A stretch of DNA of 64,000 nt, from assembly GCF_003858395.1 (NCBI RefSeq), contig NZ_QWEV01000005.1:186001-250000 (forward strand), given 5' to 3'. Position numbers and translations under genes: made by a program. Under the pieces are notes generated by a model. The model saw only the letters and a list, made by a program, of their open reading frames with translations, did not search any database and was not told where the DNA came from. This DNA is from Acidipila sp. EB88. GTDB lineage: Bacteria; Acidobacteriota; Terriglobia; Terriglobales; Acidobacteriaceae. Positions 56,804-64,000 of this stretch are shown here, in pieces (within the stretch, counting starts at the first letter, position 1; each line of letters starts with the position of its first letter).

Positions 56804-58261
56804 ATGAGCACTGTTTCAACGTTGAGATCTCCCGTAGCGACCAGCACAGCAATCCCGGCATCTGGCTGCAACCGTACCCTTACCGTCTCCGCCCTGGTCT
56901 GTGCCGACCTGCTGGCCGTGCTGTTCGCCGGCTGCGTCGGTCTGTCGCTGCGCCTCGCTTTCCATGGTGAGTTCCGCCCGGCCGACTATTTCGGCCTGCT
57001 CGCCGCCCTGCCGCTCTTCTTCCTGGTCTTCTCTGCGCTCGACATGTACCCGGGCATCGCCGCCAACGCGATCGAAGAGTTCCGCACCATGATGCATGCG
57101 GTCACGATCTCCTATCTCCTGATCATCGTTTCGACCTTTCTGATCAAGGTGAACAACCGCTACTCGCGCATCGCCTTTGTTCTTTCCTGGCTGCTCACCC
57201 TGGCCCTGGTGCCGATCGCCCGGCGCGCCGTGCGCTCCTTCGGCTCCAGGCAATCCTGGTGGGGTGTGCCCACCGTGATCTTCGGCGCTAATGACACCGG
57301 CGCGGCCATGCTCAAGATTCTGGAGCAGCAGCCCACCCTTGGCCTGCGCCCCATCGCGCTGCTGCACGAGCACGCCCCCGCCCAGCGAGCCGAACACACC
57401 GAGGGCCTGTTCACCGGCGACTTCGCTCATGCCGCCAAGCTCGCCGCCAGCAACCGTGGCTGCTACGCCATCCTGGCCATGCCGCATCTGCGCGCTACCG
57501 AGCTGGAAGAACTGCTCAACGAGTATTCCCAGCACTTCCGCCATGTGCTGGTACTGCCCGACGTCGCCGGCATGTCCAGCCTCTGGGTCTCGGCCAAGGA
57601 CCTCGGCGGCATGCTGGGTCTCGAGGTGGAGCAGCGCCTCTCGCAGATGATGCCGCGCGCCATCAAGCGCACATTCGATCTGCTGGTCACCTCCACCATC
57701 GCGCTGTTCCTGCTGCCGCTGCTGGCTGTGCTGTACTGCAGCGTGCGCCTCAGCTCGCCCGGCCCGGTCTTCTACGGCCAGCGTCGGATCGGCCGCGACC
57801 ACAAGCTCTTCACCGCCTGGAAGTTCCGCTCCATGGTCACTAACGCCGACGAGGTGCTCGAAGAGCATCTCGAACGCGACCCGGCTCTGCGTGCCGAGTG
57901 GGACCGCGATCGCAAGCTCAAACGCGATCCGCGCGTCACCCGCATCGGGCGCATCATGCGCAAGACCAGCCTGGACGAGCTGCCGCAGCTTTGGAACGTG
58001 CTCTCAGGCCAGATGAGCCTGGTTGGACCGCGCCCCATCGTGATGGCCGAGGTCGAACGCTATGGCCGCCGCTACCAGCACTACCGCCGCGTCACCCCCG
58101 GCATCACCGGCCTCTGGCAGATCTCGGGACGCAACAACACCAGTTACGAACGGCGCACTGAAATCGACGAGTACTACGTTCGGAACTGGTCGGTCTCCAT
58201 GGATCTCTATATTCTTTACCGCACGGTCAAGACTGTTCTGTTTACCGAAGGCGCCTACTAG
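56804..58261 (+). CDS. wbaP: Undecaprenyl-phosphate galactose phosphotransferase WbaP-like
   Basis: 485-residue initiating phosphoglycosyltransferase. ATG 56804 ([11 protein letters not shown]) has AAGAGG upstream; GTG 56795 is possible. Four N-terminal helices (about 27-130), a nucleotide-binding CoA-like middle domain ([13 protein letters not shown] near 165) and a fifth re-entrant helix ([20 protein letters not shown]) precede the catalytic bacterial sugar transferase domain with [39 protein letters not shown] and VGPRP. The Asp-Glu in TSLDELPQ is the active pair. It transfers sugar-1-phosphate to the lipid carrier, starting the repeat unit. Confidence 0.94.
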   Translation: MSTVSTLRSPVATSTAIPASGCNRTLTVSALVCADLLAVLFAGCVGLSLRLAFHGEFRPADYFGLLAALPLFFLVFSALDMYPGIAANAIEEFRTMMHAVTISYLLIIVSTFLIKVNNRYSRIAFVLSWLLTLALVPIARRAVRSFGSRQSWWGVPTVIFGANDTGAAMLKILEQQPTLGLRPIALLHEHAPAQRAEHTEGLFTGDFAHAAKLAASNRGCYAILAMPHLRATELEELLNEYSQHFRHVLVLPDVAGMSSLWVSAKDLGGMLGLEVEQRLSQMMPRAIKRTFDLLVTSTIALFLLPLLAVLYCSVRLSSPGPVFYGQRRIGRDHKLFTAWKFRSMVTNADEVLEEHLERDPALRAEWDRDRKLKRDPRVTRIGRIMRKTSLDELPQLWNVLSGQMSLVGPRPIVMAEVERYGRRYQHYRRVTPGITGLWQISGRNNTSYERRTEIDEYYVRNWSVSMDLYILYRTVKTVLFTEGAY

Positions 58262-58270
58262 GACGCCCGC

Positions 58271-58295
58271 TCGGCGGCGGCTTCTCCGCCGCCGA
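58271..58295. promoter_or_regulatory. GC-rich hairpin between wbaP and polymerase gene
   Basis: Perfect 10-bp stem TCGGCGGCGG and CCGCCGCCGA with loop CTTCT, 9 bases after the wbaP stop. No T-run follows, so it is more likely an RNA-processing or stability element within the operon than a full terminator. Confidence 0.5.
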
Positions 58296-58351
58296 ACCAG
58301 GCCGTCATGGCCGTCCGGGCCGTTCAGGTCCAAGTTTCAAGAAAGGCAGCG

Positions 58352-59743
58352 ATGACTGCTTCCACTTTGCCGGTCCTTGTACTGATTGCATTTCTCTGGT
58401 GGCGCACCAAGGGCGAGCTGCTGCCGATCATTCTGATGTGCTCGGTGTTCGATGCCTCCGCTGCCGTGGTCGTGGCAGGCTCGGCCGTGGTGCCGTGGAT
58501 TCTCGCTCTGGCCATCTGCCTTCCGATCAAGATCATCACGGGCACCCTTCAGTGGAAGCCCATGGTCGGAACGAACAAAGGCGCCTACCACGCCATGTTC
58601 CTGTTTGTGGGCTATGCCTTCTTTTCGGCGATGGTCTGCCCCTTTGTATTTCACGGGATCCTGGTCAGCAACTCGCACAACGGCATGAATCAGCCCCTGG
58701 CCTGGACGTTCAGCAACTTTGCCCAGCCCTCCTACCTGCTCTGCGCCATGTGCGTGTACCTCATTGCGGTCCACAGCACGCGGGAACAGCAGCGCAACGC
58801 CATTGACTGGTTTATCTATGCGGCCGTCACCGTGGCCTCGTTCATGATGTACCAGCTGGCCAACGCGGTACTGCACGTTCCCTACCCATCGGCCATCCTC
58901 TACACCAACACCACCCACGTCATCTACGACGCGTACAAGATCGGCGGCGTTTGGCGCCTCAACGGCACCCAGACCGAGGCCTCCGCCGCTGCCTTTTTTC
59001 TGGCCATCGGCCTGGCCCTGCAGGGCTGGCAGCTTGCCACGCACCGCATCCGCTGGCAGTCCGCGGCAGCCTTCCTGCTCATGCTCACGGCGCTGGTGCT
59101 CACCGTGTCCACCACCGGCTACGCCTGCATGGTGACGCTCGCACTCTCCGGCATCCTGCTCTATGCGCGCCACTCCTTCCGCAAGGGCGGTGCAGCTCCC
59201 GTCAAGGTGCTCATCGCGCTCGCGTTGATCGGCGTCGCCGTCCCCGCCTTCCTGCTTACTAACGCCGGGCAGACCGTCAGCAAGGTCCTCATGACGGTGT
59301 TCGTCGACAAGATGAGCTCCGACTCTTACCGCGAACGCTCCATGATGAACTCGCTCGCCCTGCAGACAGCGCATGACTCGTACTACTTCGGCGCCGGCTG
59401 GGGCAGCGTCCGTGCCTCGAGCTTCGCCTGCTCGCTGTTCGGTAACGTGGGTATCCCGGGAGCGCTGCTGTTCGCGATCCTGCTCATGCAGCTCGCCAAG
59501 CCCCTGCTCAAGCCCCGCCGCTATGTCCGCTTGGCTCTGTTTGAGCGCACACTCTATGGCGTCTTCGTGATGATGGTGGCGCAACTTGTCGCAGGCGCCG
59601 ATCTGATCTCGCCCATCATCTGGACCATGTTCGGGATCGCCACAGCCTCCAAGCCGCTCCGCCGTGCCAGCGCGGCTGTCCCGGCACCCAGCCTCGCGCC
59701 TGCTGACCCACTCCCGCTGCAGCGCCCGACGCTCGTCACCTAG
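58352..59743 (+). CDS. O-antigen polymerase/ligase-like membrane protein (Wzy candidate)
   Basis: 463-residue membrane protein of about eleven helices. Start at ATG 58352 with AGAAAGG six bases upstream (MTASTLPVLVL). A large periplasmic loop, YGAGWGSVRASSF-like (YFGAGWGSVR) near residue 345, and a run of alternating helices fit the Wzy/WaaL fold, whose members share little sequence. Placed after WbaP in an export locus, it is most likely the polymerase joining repeat units. The final 30 residues are Pro/Ala-rich. The operon ends at a strong terminator. Confidence 0.78.
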   Translation: MTASTLPVLVLIAFLWWRTKGELLPIILMCSVFDASAAVVVAGSAVVPWILALAICLPIKIITGTLQWKPMVGTNKGAYHAMFLFVGYAFFSAMVCPFVFHGILVSNSHNGMNQPLAWTFSNFAQPSYLLCAMCVYLIAVHSTREQQRNAIDWFIYAAVTVASFMMYQLANAVLHVPYPSAILYTNTTHVIYDAYKIGGVWRLNGTQTEASAAAFFLAIGLALQGWQLATHRIRWQSAAAFLLMLTALVLTVSTTGYACMVTLALSGILLYARHSFRKGGAAPVKVLIALALIGVAVPAFLLTNAGQTVSKVLMTVFVDKMSSDSYRERSMMNSLALQTAHDSYYFGAGWGSVRASSFACSLFGNVGIPGALLFAILLMQLAKPLLKPRRYVRLALFERTLYGVFVMMVAQLVAGADLISPIIWTMFGIATASKPLRRASAAVPAPSLAPADPLPLQRPTLVT

Positions 59744-59779
59744 CAAAGTCGCACATTCGCAAAAAATATTTTCAGGCGG

Positions 59780-59806
59780 AAATGTGCCGGCACCCGGCAC
59801 ATTTTT
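59780..59806 (+). terminator. Intrinsic terminator after exopolysaccharide operon
   Basis: 11-bp perfect stem AAATGTGCCGG and CCGGCACATTT with loop CAC, ending in five Ts. It lies 36 bases after the polymerase stop and closes the wza operon. Confidence 0.88.
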
Positions 59807-60072
59807 CCCGCAGCCCCTGCGAGCACTCTTTACCCTGCGGCAGTAACAGCTTCCCGCTCCAGGGGTCGAAATACACCTCAGGCAGAAAAGATTGCCCGAC
59901 TTCCTTGCCGCTTCTACCTGGCGCCTGCACACGCCACAATGAACAATGGAAATATTGACACGCAGCGCGCCGAGGCAGCGCGGCCGTGCGAGGTTGTCTC
60001 TCGGGTTAGGATGCGAGGTATTCACCCATCCATCGAAGGTGCCGCCCACCTTCGACTCAGCTGAGGAACGAT
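59807..60072 (+). promoter_or_regulatory. Leader region of the secreted hydrolase gene
   Basis: Between the terminator and the hydrolase start I see no gene. Close to the start there is an 8-bp hairpin CGAAGGTG/CACCTTCG (60034-60054) and the palindrome CTCAGCTGAG (60056-60065), which overlaps the ribosome site GAGGAA. Folding of the palindrome could limit translation of the downstream gene. Confidence 0.4.
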
Positions 60073-61353
60073 ATGCCCCGCGTGTTTGCCCCCAAAGAAT
60101 TCTGCTTGTTTGCTCTTGCTTCCTGTATCAGTGCTCCGCTCTTCGCTCAATCCCTGCAAACCATCCCCTCGTTGCCACTGGCAACATTTCAGGACAGCCT
60201 CGGTGTCAATCTCCACATCGAGTACACCGACGGCCAGTACGCCAATGCCGCTGCCGTGCTCAGCGACCTGCAGTTCCTCGGCATCCACAATGTGCGCGAC
60301 CAGGTGCCACAACCTGCCAACTGGCTCCCCGTCGGCCAGGGACTCGCAGCCATGCAGATGCTGGGCGCAAATGGCATTCACTTTGATCTGATCGCCGCCC
60401 CGAACCAGGCACTCGCGACCAACATGCAGCAGCTCGATAACCTGCAAAAGACCCAGCCCGGCATGGTGATCTCGGTCGAAGGCCCCAACGAGATCAACAA
60501 CCAGCCGGTCACGGCTCCCGGTCTCTCCAACGAGCAGGCTGCCGAAAATTACCAGCGCTCGCTCTACAGCGCCGTGCACAGCGACAGCAACTTCGCCAAC
60601 GTGCCGGTGTACTACCTGACCGGCGGCGACCAGATCGATCTCAGCGCCAACCCGGGCCTTGCCGATTACGAGAACGGCCACCCCTACCCGCACACCGAAG
60701 AGCAGCCCTGGTCCTGGCTGCAGCTTGAGTTCAACCAGCGGTTTATCAATCCCTCCGCGCTGCCCAAGGCCGTGACCGAGTCCGGCTACTACACCCTGCC
60801 GCAGTCCACCGACTGGGGTGGTGTGGATGAGCCTGGCCAGGCCGAGCTCGTGCTCAACGACTACTTCGACGCGGCGCTGCAGGGCATCGTCCACACATAC
60901 ATGTACCAGCTTCTCGATGCGTACCCTGACCCGACCGGCACCATCCTGGACGATCACTTCGGCTTCTTCCACCTGGACGGCACGCCCAAGGTCCTGGCCT
61001 ATGCCATGAACAACCTGTCCCGGGCGTTCCCGCAGGACAAGGCCTCGTCGCCGGTCACCGTGCAGGCTGCCATCAGCGGGCTGCCCGCCAGCACCGGCCA
61101 CGCCTTCGCCCTTACCGGTTCCGACGGTTCCATCGCGGTCTTCCTCTGGAACGAAGCGCCCGTCTGGAACACCGCCGCACAAATCCTGCAGTGGGTCACG
61201 CCCGTGCCCGTAACCGTGCAGATCCCTGGCTCGTGGAACGTCAGCTACTTCACCCCGGCGCTGCCCGCCACGATCCCGCTTTCCGGCAGCAACGGCACCT
61301 ACACCACCACGGTCGCCTCTTACCCAACCGCGTTGATCTTCCGCAAGCAGTAA
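60073..61353 (+). CDS. Secreted glycoside hydrolase-like protein, clan GH-A type
   Basis: 426 residues with signal EFCLFALASCISAPLFAQ. The TIM-barrel reads DSLGVNLHIEY at the first strand, EGPNEIN (Glu140, acid/base candidate) and AVTESGYYT (Glu236, nucleophile candidate), spaced 96 residues apart as in clan GH-A at strands 4 and 7. A C-terminal beta-sandwich ends SYPTALIFRKQ. No family number can be assigned; relatives resemble GH39/GH5-like cell-surface polysaccharide hydrolases. It directly follows the exopolysaccharide operon but is a separate transcript. Confidence 0.8.
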   Translation: MPRVFAPKEFCLFALASCISAPLFAQSLQTIPSLPLATFQDSLGVNLHIEYTDGQYANAAAVLSDLQFLGIHNVRDQVPQPANWLPVGQGLAAMQMLGANGIHFDLIAAPNQALATNMQQLDNLQKTQPGMVISVEGPNEINNQPVTAPGLSNEQAAENYQRSLYSAVHSDSNFANVPVYYLTGGDQIDLSANPGLADYENGHPYPHTEEQPWSWLQLEFNQRFINPSALPKAVTESGYYTLPQSTDWGGVDEPGQAELVLNDYFDAALQGIVHTYMYQLLDAYPDPTGTILDDHFGFFHLDGTPKVLAYAMNNLSRAFPQDKASSPVTVQAAISGLPASTGHAFALTGSDGSIAVFLWNEAPVWNTAAQILQWVTPVPVTVQIPGSWNVSYFTPALPATIPLSGSNGTYTTTVASYPTALIFRKQ

Positions 61354-61378
61354 GCCGCTTCCACGCGGTTTCCACCAG

Positions 61379-61409
61379 GGGTGCCGCAGTCGTTCGCGGC
61401 ACCCTTTTT
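61379..61409 (+). terminator. Intrinsic terminator after the GH-A-like hydrolase
   Basis: 9-bp stem GGGTGCCGC and GCGGCACCC with an eight-base loop, followed by five Ts at 61405-61409, 25 bases after the hydrolase stop. Confidence 0.88.
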
Positions 61410-61485
61410 CTTGCGCGCAACATCTTGCACCCGGCCACGCAGGCTCCAGCCACGCGCGCGCCGCCTCAAGCCTGGCAGCAACAAA

Positions 61486-61517
61486 AAGGCTGTTCTCCCA
61501 CCCGGGAGAACAGCCTT
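61486..61517 (-). terminator. Intrinsic terminator for the minus-strand SIS-domain transcript
   Basis: Perfect 14-bp stem (AAGGCTGTTCTCCC against its complement) with loop ACCC. On the minus strand it runs directly into five Ts. It lies 28 bases beyond the stop of the small gene at 61546, not beside the SIS gene stop at 61702, so the transcript covers both. Confidence 0.88.
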
Positions 61518-61545
61518 CGAAAGCGCAGCCAGCCTTGCGGCCGTC

Positions 61546-61673
61546 TTACTTGTAATCCGGCAGCAGCGCCCAGGTGTCGGGATCTTCCTCGCCCAGCGCC
61601 AGGCGCAGGAGCCGGCGAGGTGCTTCTGTTTCGCGAGCGCCAGCCGGTCGCTGTACCCTCGCTTCATCGACAT
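61546..61673 (-). CDS. Tiny gene (about 42 residues) downstream of SIS gene, frameshifted
   Basis: Starts ATG 61673 with GGAGCAGG immediately upstream: MSMKRGYSDRLALAKQKHLA, all codons with G/C third positions. At about 61611-61615 coding signal moves to the -1 frame, which continues RLLRLALGEEDPDTWALLPDYK to a stop at 61546. Adding one C in GCCGG restores 42 residues (129 bases, divisible by three). The terminator follows 28 bases later. No family recognised; its C-terminus (EEDPDTWALLPDYK) is acidic and the N-terminus basic. Confidence 0.55.
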
Positions 61674-61701
61674 CCTGCTCCAGCAGCACGCTGGCTTTTG
61701 G

Positions 61702-62847
61702 TTAAGCCACTGGAACGGACTTCACCAGGTTGCGTGGCCTGTCCACATCCACCCCGTGCGTCAGCGCCACATAGTAGGCAAACAACTGCAGCGGCACCAC
61801 TTCCAGCAGCGGCAGCAGGTGCTCGGGCACAGGCGGAATCTCGATCGTCTCGCGCACCAGCGGACGCACATCCACATCGCCCTGGTTCACCAGCGCCAGC
61901 ACCCGCGCACCCTGCTTCTCCAGGATACCGAGCAGGTTCAGCGTGCGCTCGTAGCGGCGTACGGAGTCTTCGTCTTTAGGGTCAAACGCCGCCAATGCCA
62001 CCAGTGGCACCTCGTCGCTCACCAGCGCATTGGGTCCGTGCAGCACCTCGCCCGCCGGGTAACCCTCGGCATGCACGTACGAGCTTTCCTTCAGCTTCAA
62101 CGCGCCTTCGCGCGCCAGCGGGTAGTGCACGCCGCGCCCCAGGAACAGGTAGCTCTTGGCACCGGCAAACGCCTGCGCGCAGGCCTCCGCACGCTCGTCC
62201 CAGCCAATCAGCGCGCCTTCCAGCGCATCCGCCACGGCTGCCAGCGCCGCCAGCTTCTCGGCCACGGCCTCCGCACTCAACCGCCCGCGCGCCTCACCCG
62301 CCGCGACCGCCAGCAGGTGCAGCAGCGCCAGTTGGTTGGTAAAGCTCTTGGTCGCCGGGATCGCCAGTTCCTTGCCCGCCTCGGTGCACAGCGCCACATC
62401 AGCTTCCCGCATCATGGTCGAGTCGGGGACGTTGGTCACCGCGATCGTGCGCTGCCCGCGCGCCCTGGCTTCGCGCAGCGCGGCCAGCGTGTCGCCCGTC
62501 TCGCCAGACTGCGAGATCACCAGCACCACCGCGCCTGGCGTGGTGTTGCTGGTGCGGTACGAGTATTCGCTGGCATACTCCACATCGACCGGCAGGCCGC
62601 TCAGGTCTTCAAACGTGACCTCCGCCGCCAGGCCCGCGTGACGGCTCGATCCGCTCGCGATAATCACGAGCGATGAGGCAGAGGCCAGCAGCGCCCGCAC
62701 CGGGGCAAACAGTGCGTCGGTTAACCGGCGCTGGTCCGCGGAAACAGCCACGCGCAACAAGGCGCGCAGGGCTTCCGGCTGCTCAAAGATTTCGCGCAAC
62801 ATGGCATGCGCAAAGATGCGCTCAGAGGGTTGGGTGTACTCGGTCAT
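61702..62847 (-). CDS. SIS domain sugar isomerase (GlmS isomerase-like)
   Basis: 381-residue protein with two SIS sugar-isomerase domains like the C-terminal half of glucosamine-6-phosphate synthase, but without the glutamine amidotransferase half. First domain: ASGSSRHAGLAAEVTFEDL and VLVISQSGETGDTLAALREA; second: FLGRGVHYPLAREGALKLKES and HAEGYPAGEVLHGP. The C-terminus RPRNLVKSVPVA matches GlmS-type endings. It may deaminate or isomerise a phosphorylated amino sugar or fructosamine. Preceded by two palindromic TGATCA-type sites; followed by the tiny gene. Confidence 0.9.
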   Translation of the reverse strand: MTEYTQPSERIFAHAMLREIFEQPEALRALLRVAVSADQRRLTDALFAPVRALLASASSLVIIASGSSRHAGLAAEVTFEDLSGLPVDVEYASEYSYRTSNTTPGAVVLVISQSGETGDTLAALREARARGQRTIAVTNVPDSTMMREADVALCTEAGKELAIPATKSFTNQLALLHLLAVAAGEARGRLSAEAVAEKLAALAAVADALEGALIGWDERAEACAQAFAGAKSYLFLGRGVHYPLAREGALKLKESSYVHAEGYPAGEVLHGPNALVSDEVPLVALAAFDPKDEDSVRRYERTLNLLGILEKQGARVLALVNQGDVDVRPLVRETIEIPPVPEHLLPLLEVVPLQLFAYYVALTHGVDVDRPRNLVKSVPVA

Positions 62848-62900
62848 GCGTCACCAGACTTTCCTGACAGGTCGGGCTGTCCACAAACAGCACCTAGGTG

Positions 62901-62929
62901 ATGATCATACCGCCTTCAAATGATCATTT
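62901..62929. promoter_or_regulatory. Two palindromic ATGATCAT sites (candidate operators)
   Basis: ATGATCAT at 62901-62908 and again at 62920-62927, the latter inside the 12-bp palindrome AAATGATCATTT (62918-62929). Centres are 19 bp apart, about two helix turns. A -10-like TATGAT on the minus strand overlaps the proximal copy. Probably binds a repressor of the SIS-domain gene. The rest of 62848-63149 shows a TACAAT on the plus strand at 62963, which may serve the fucosidase. Confidence 0.55.
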
Positions 62930-63149
62930 CTGCTTGCCAAACACCTCTTTCCGAAGGCACTCTACAATCCAGTGGTTTTCGGGTGCGGCACACGGCTCAA
63001 CGGCATCCGCATCAGCCGCGTCTGTGCTTCGCCGCTGCTTTCGCGGAAGAACCGCCCGACTAACTCCTTGTTTCTTCCCGTGGCACAAGACTCAGCGCGC
63101 CGCCGCTCCCCGCAACCGGGCAGGCGTCGCGGAAGGACCCACCTTGAAC

Positions 63150-64000
63150 ATGCTGCATCGACTCCTGCTCCCCGGCGCCCTGCTCGCCTGCTCCTCGCTC
63201 CCTGCAACCGCGCAGCAGAACTTCGCCGACATCAAGCCTTCTCCGCAGCAGGTCGCTTGGCAGGACCTCGAGATCGGCGCCATCATCCACTTCGGCACCA
63301 ATACTTTTCTCGACCGTGAGTGGGGCGACGGCACGGCCTCGCCTTCCGTCTTCAACCCCACCCACGTCGACACCGACCAGTGGATGGCCGCGGCCAAAAG
63401 CGCCGGCATCGGCTACGTCGTGCAGGTCGCCAAGCATCACGACGGTTTCGCCCTCTGGCCCACTGCCGAGAGCGACTACAGCGTCAAGGCCAGCCCATGG
63501 CTCGGAGGCAAGGGCGATCTCATCCGCATGGCCTCCGACTCCGCCCACAAGGCCGGCCTGCGGTTTGGCGTCTACGAGTCGCCCTGGGATCGCCACGACC
63601 CACGCTATAAGGACCCTGTCGCCTACGACACCTTCTATCTCGCCGAGCTCACTGAGCTCGCCAGCGGCTACGGCCCGCTCGAAGAGTTCTGGCTCGACGG
63701 CGCCGGCTCCACCGGCCGCACCTACGACTTCGACAAGATCATCCGCAACCTGCGCACCTACCAGTCCAACACCCTGGTCTTCGGCGACGTCGGCCTCTAT
63801 CGCAACGGCGACATCCGCTGGGTCGGCACCGAGAGCGGTCGCGTCGACTTCGACGTGTGGAACACGGTCGATAACTCCGGCATGCTGCGCTGGCGCCCGG
63901 TCGAAGCCGACACGCCCCTGCACCGCCTGCAGTGGTTCTGGCACCCCAACAGCGACAGCACCCTCAAAACTGTGGACGAGCTGATGACCACCTACAACGA
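63150..64000 (+). CDS. Alpha-L-fucosidase, GH29 (3' end outside window)
   Basis: Secreted fucosidase; 283 codons visible, continuing past base 64000. ATG 63150 gives signal MLHRLLLPGALLACSSLPAT; TTG 63144 sits better (6 bases) after GGAAGGA and could be the true start. GH29 features: IHFGTNTFLDREWGDG, VQVAKHHDGFALWPT, GLRFGVYESPWDRHDPRY, and the nucleophile region EEFWLDGAGSTGRTYD with candidate Asp183. Removes terminal fucose from glycans or polysaccharides. The acid/base residue should lie further on but is beyond the visible part. Confidence 0.92.
   Translation, partial: MLHRLLLPGALLACSSLPATAQQNFADIKPSPQQVAWQDLEIGAIIHFGTNTFLDREWGDGTASPSVFNPTHVDTDQWMAAAKSAGIGYVVQVAKHHDGFALWPTAESDYSVKASPWLGGKGDLIRMASDSAHKAGLRFGVYESPWDRHDPRYKDPVAYDTFYLAELTELASGYGPLEEFWLDGAGSTGRTYDFDKIIRNLRTYQSNTLVFGDVGLYRNGDIRWVGTESGRVDFDVWNTVDNSGMLRWRPVEADTPLHRLQWFWHPNSDSTLKTVDELMTTYN

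Noticed and set aside
58337..60049. Antisense open frame of 570 codons over the polymerase gene
   Set aside because: Hydrophilic shadow of a membrane protein; it even runs through the intrinsic terminator at 59780-59806.
1..64000. CRISPR array, IS element, integrase, tRNA or rRNA
   Set aside because: No regularly spaced repeats, transposase or recombinase motifs, or conserved RNA sequences were seen on either strand.

Overview
This is a high-GC bacterial chromosome segment that most likely comes from an Acidobacteriota of the Terriglobia/Acidobacteriaceae type. Three things point there: a secreted VWA protein of the acidobacterial VWFA-related type, a very large Oar-like TonB-dependent receptor with an N-terminal carboxypeptidase-regulatory domain, and many secreted hydrolases beside a Wza/Wzc/WbaP exopolysaccharide cluster. 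I saw no rRNA, tRNA, CRISPR array, insertion sequence or phage gene.

Layout. 1-3986: 3' part of a PAS sensor histidine kinase, an overlapping lipoprotein, a flavin oxidoreductase (frameshifted) and a UBP-type zinc finger. 4118-8317: Tat-exported molybdenum aldehyde oxidoreductase paoABC, closed by a bidirectional terminator. 8351-14640: MFS exporter, hexose-6-phosphate mutarotase, MOSC protein, secreted S10 carboxypeptidase and an alditol-oxidase-like flavoprotein. 14695-18825: minus-strand run of a DHA2 exporter, a second MFS carrier and an acyltransferase. 19097-25343: dienelactone hydrolase, VWA protein with a small partner, mtnA, mscL with a zinc ribbon, and a secreted M28 peptidase. 25382-30120: minus-strand run of SCO/CusF copper protein, gluconokinase, a four-helix membrane protein, an ABC exporter and a membrane-anchored AAA-like protein with degenerate nucleotide motifs. 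30237-36803: AddB-like nuclease and AddA-like helicase-nuclease (frameshifted). 36811-46185: LLM oxidoreductase, 5-formyltetrahydrofolate cyclo-ligase (frameshifted), PI-PLC, TonB receptor, isoaspartyl peptidase and amidohydrolase. 46425-59743: exopolysaccharide locus (two GT2, flippase, Wza, Wzc kinase, two GT4, WbaP, Wzy). 60073-64000: secreted clan GH-A-like hydrolase, SIS-domain sugar isomerase, a tiny frameshifted gene and a GH29 fucosidase cut by the window end.

How they work together. The polysaccharide locus holds a full Wzx/Wzy-type set: WbaP primes the lipid carrier, the glycosyltransferases extend, the flippase exports, Wzy polymerises, and Wzc and Wza control length and export. 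The hydrolase that follows may trim the product. The TonB receptor, peptidases and glycosidases fit an organism feeding on polymers.

A striking property of the window is that at least four genes are broken by what looks like a single missing base in a short G/C run. In each case one added base restores a full-length, divisible-by-three gene. This points to residual sequence error more than to decay. The most unusual gene is the AAA-like protein at 25382-26329, whose Walker B acidic pair is replaced by Pro-Arg.
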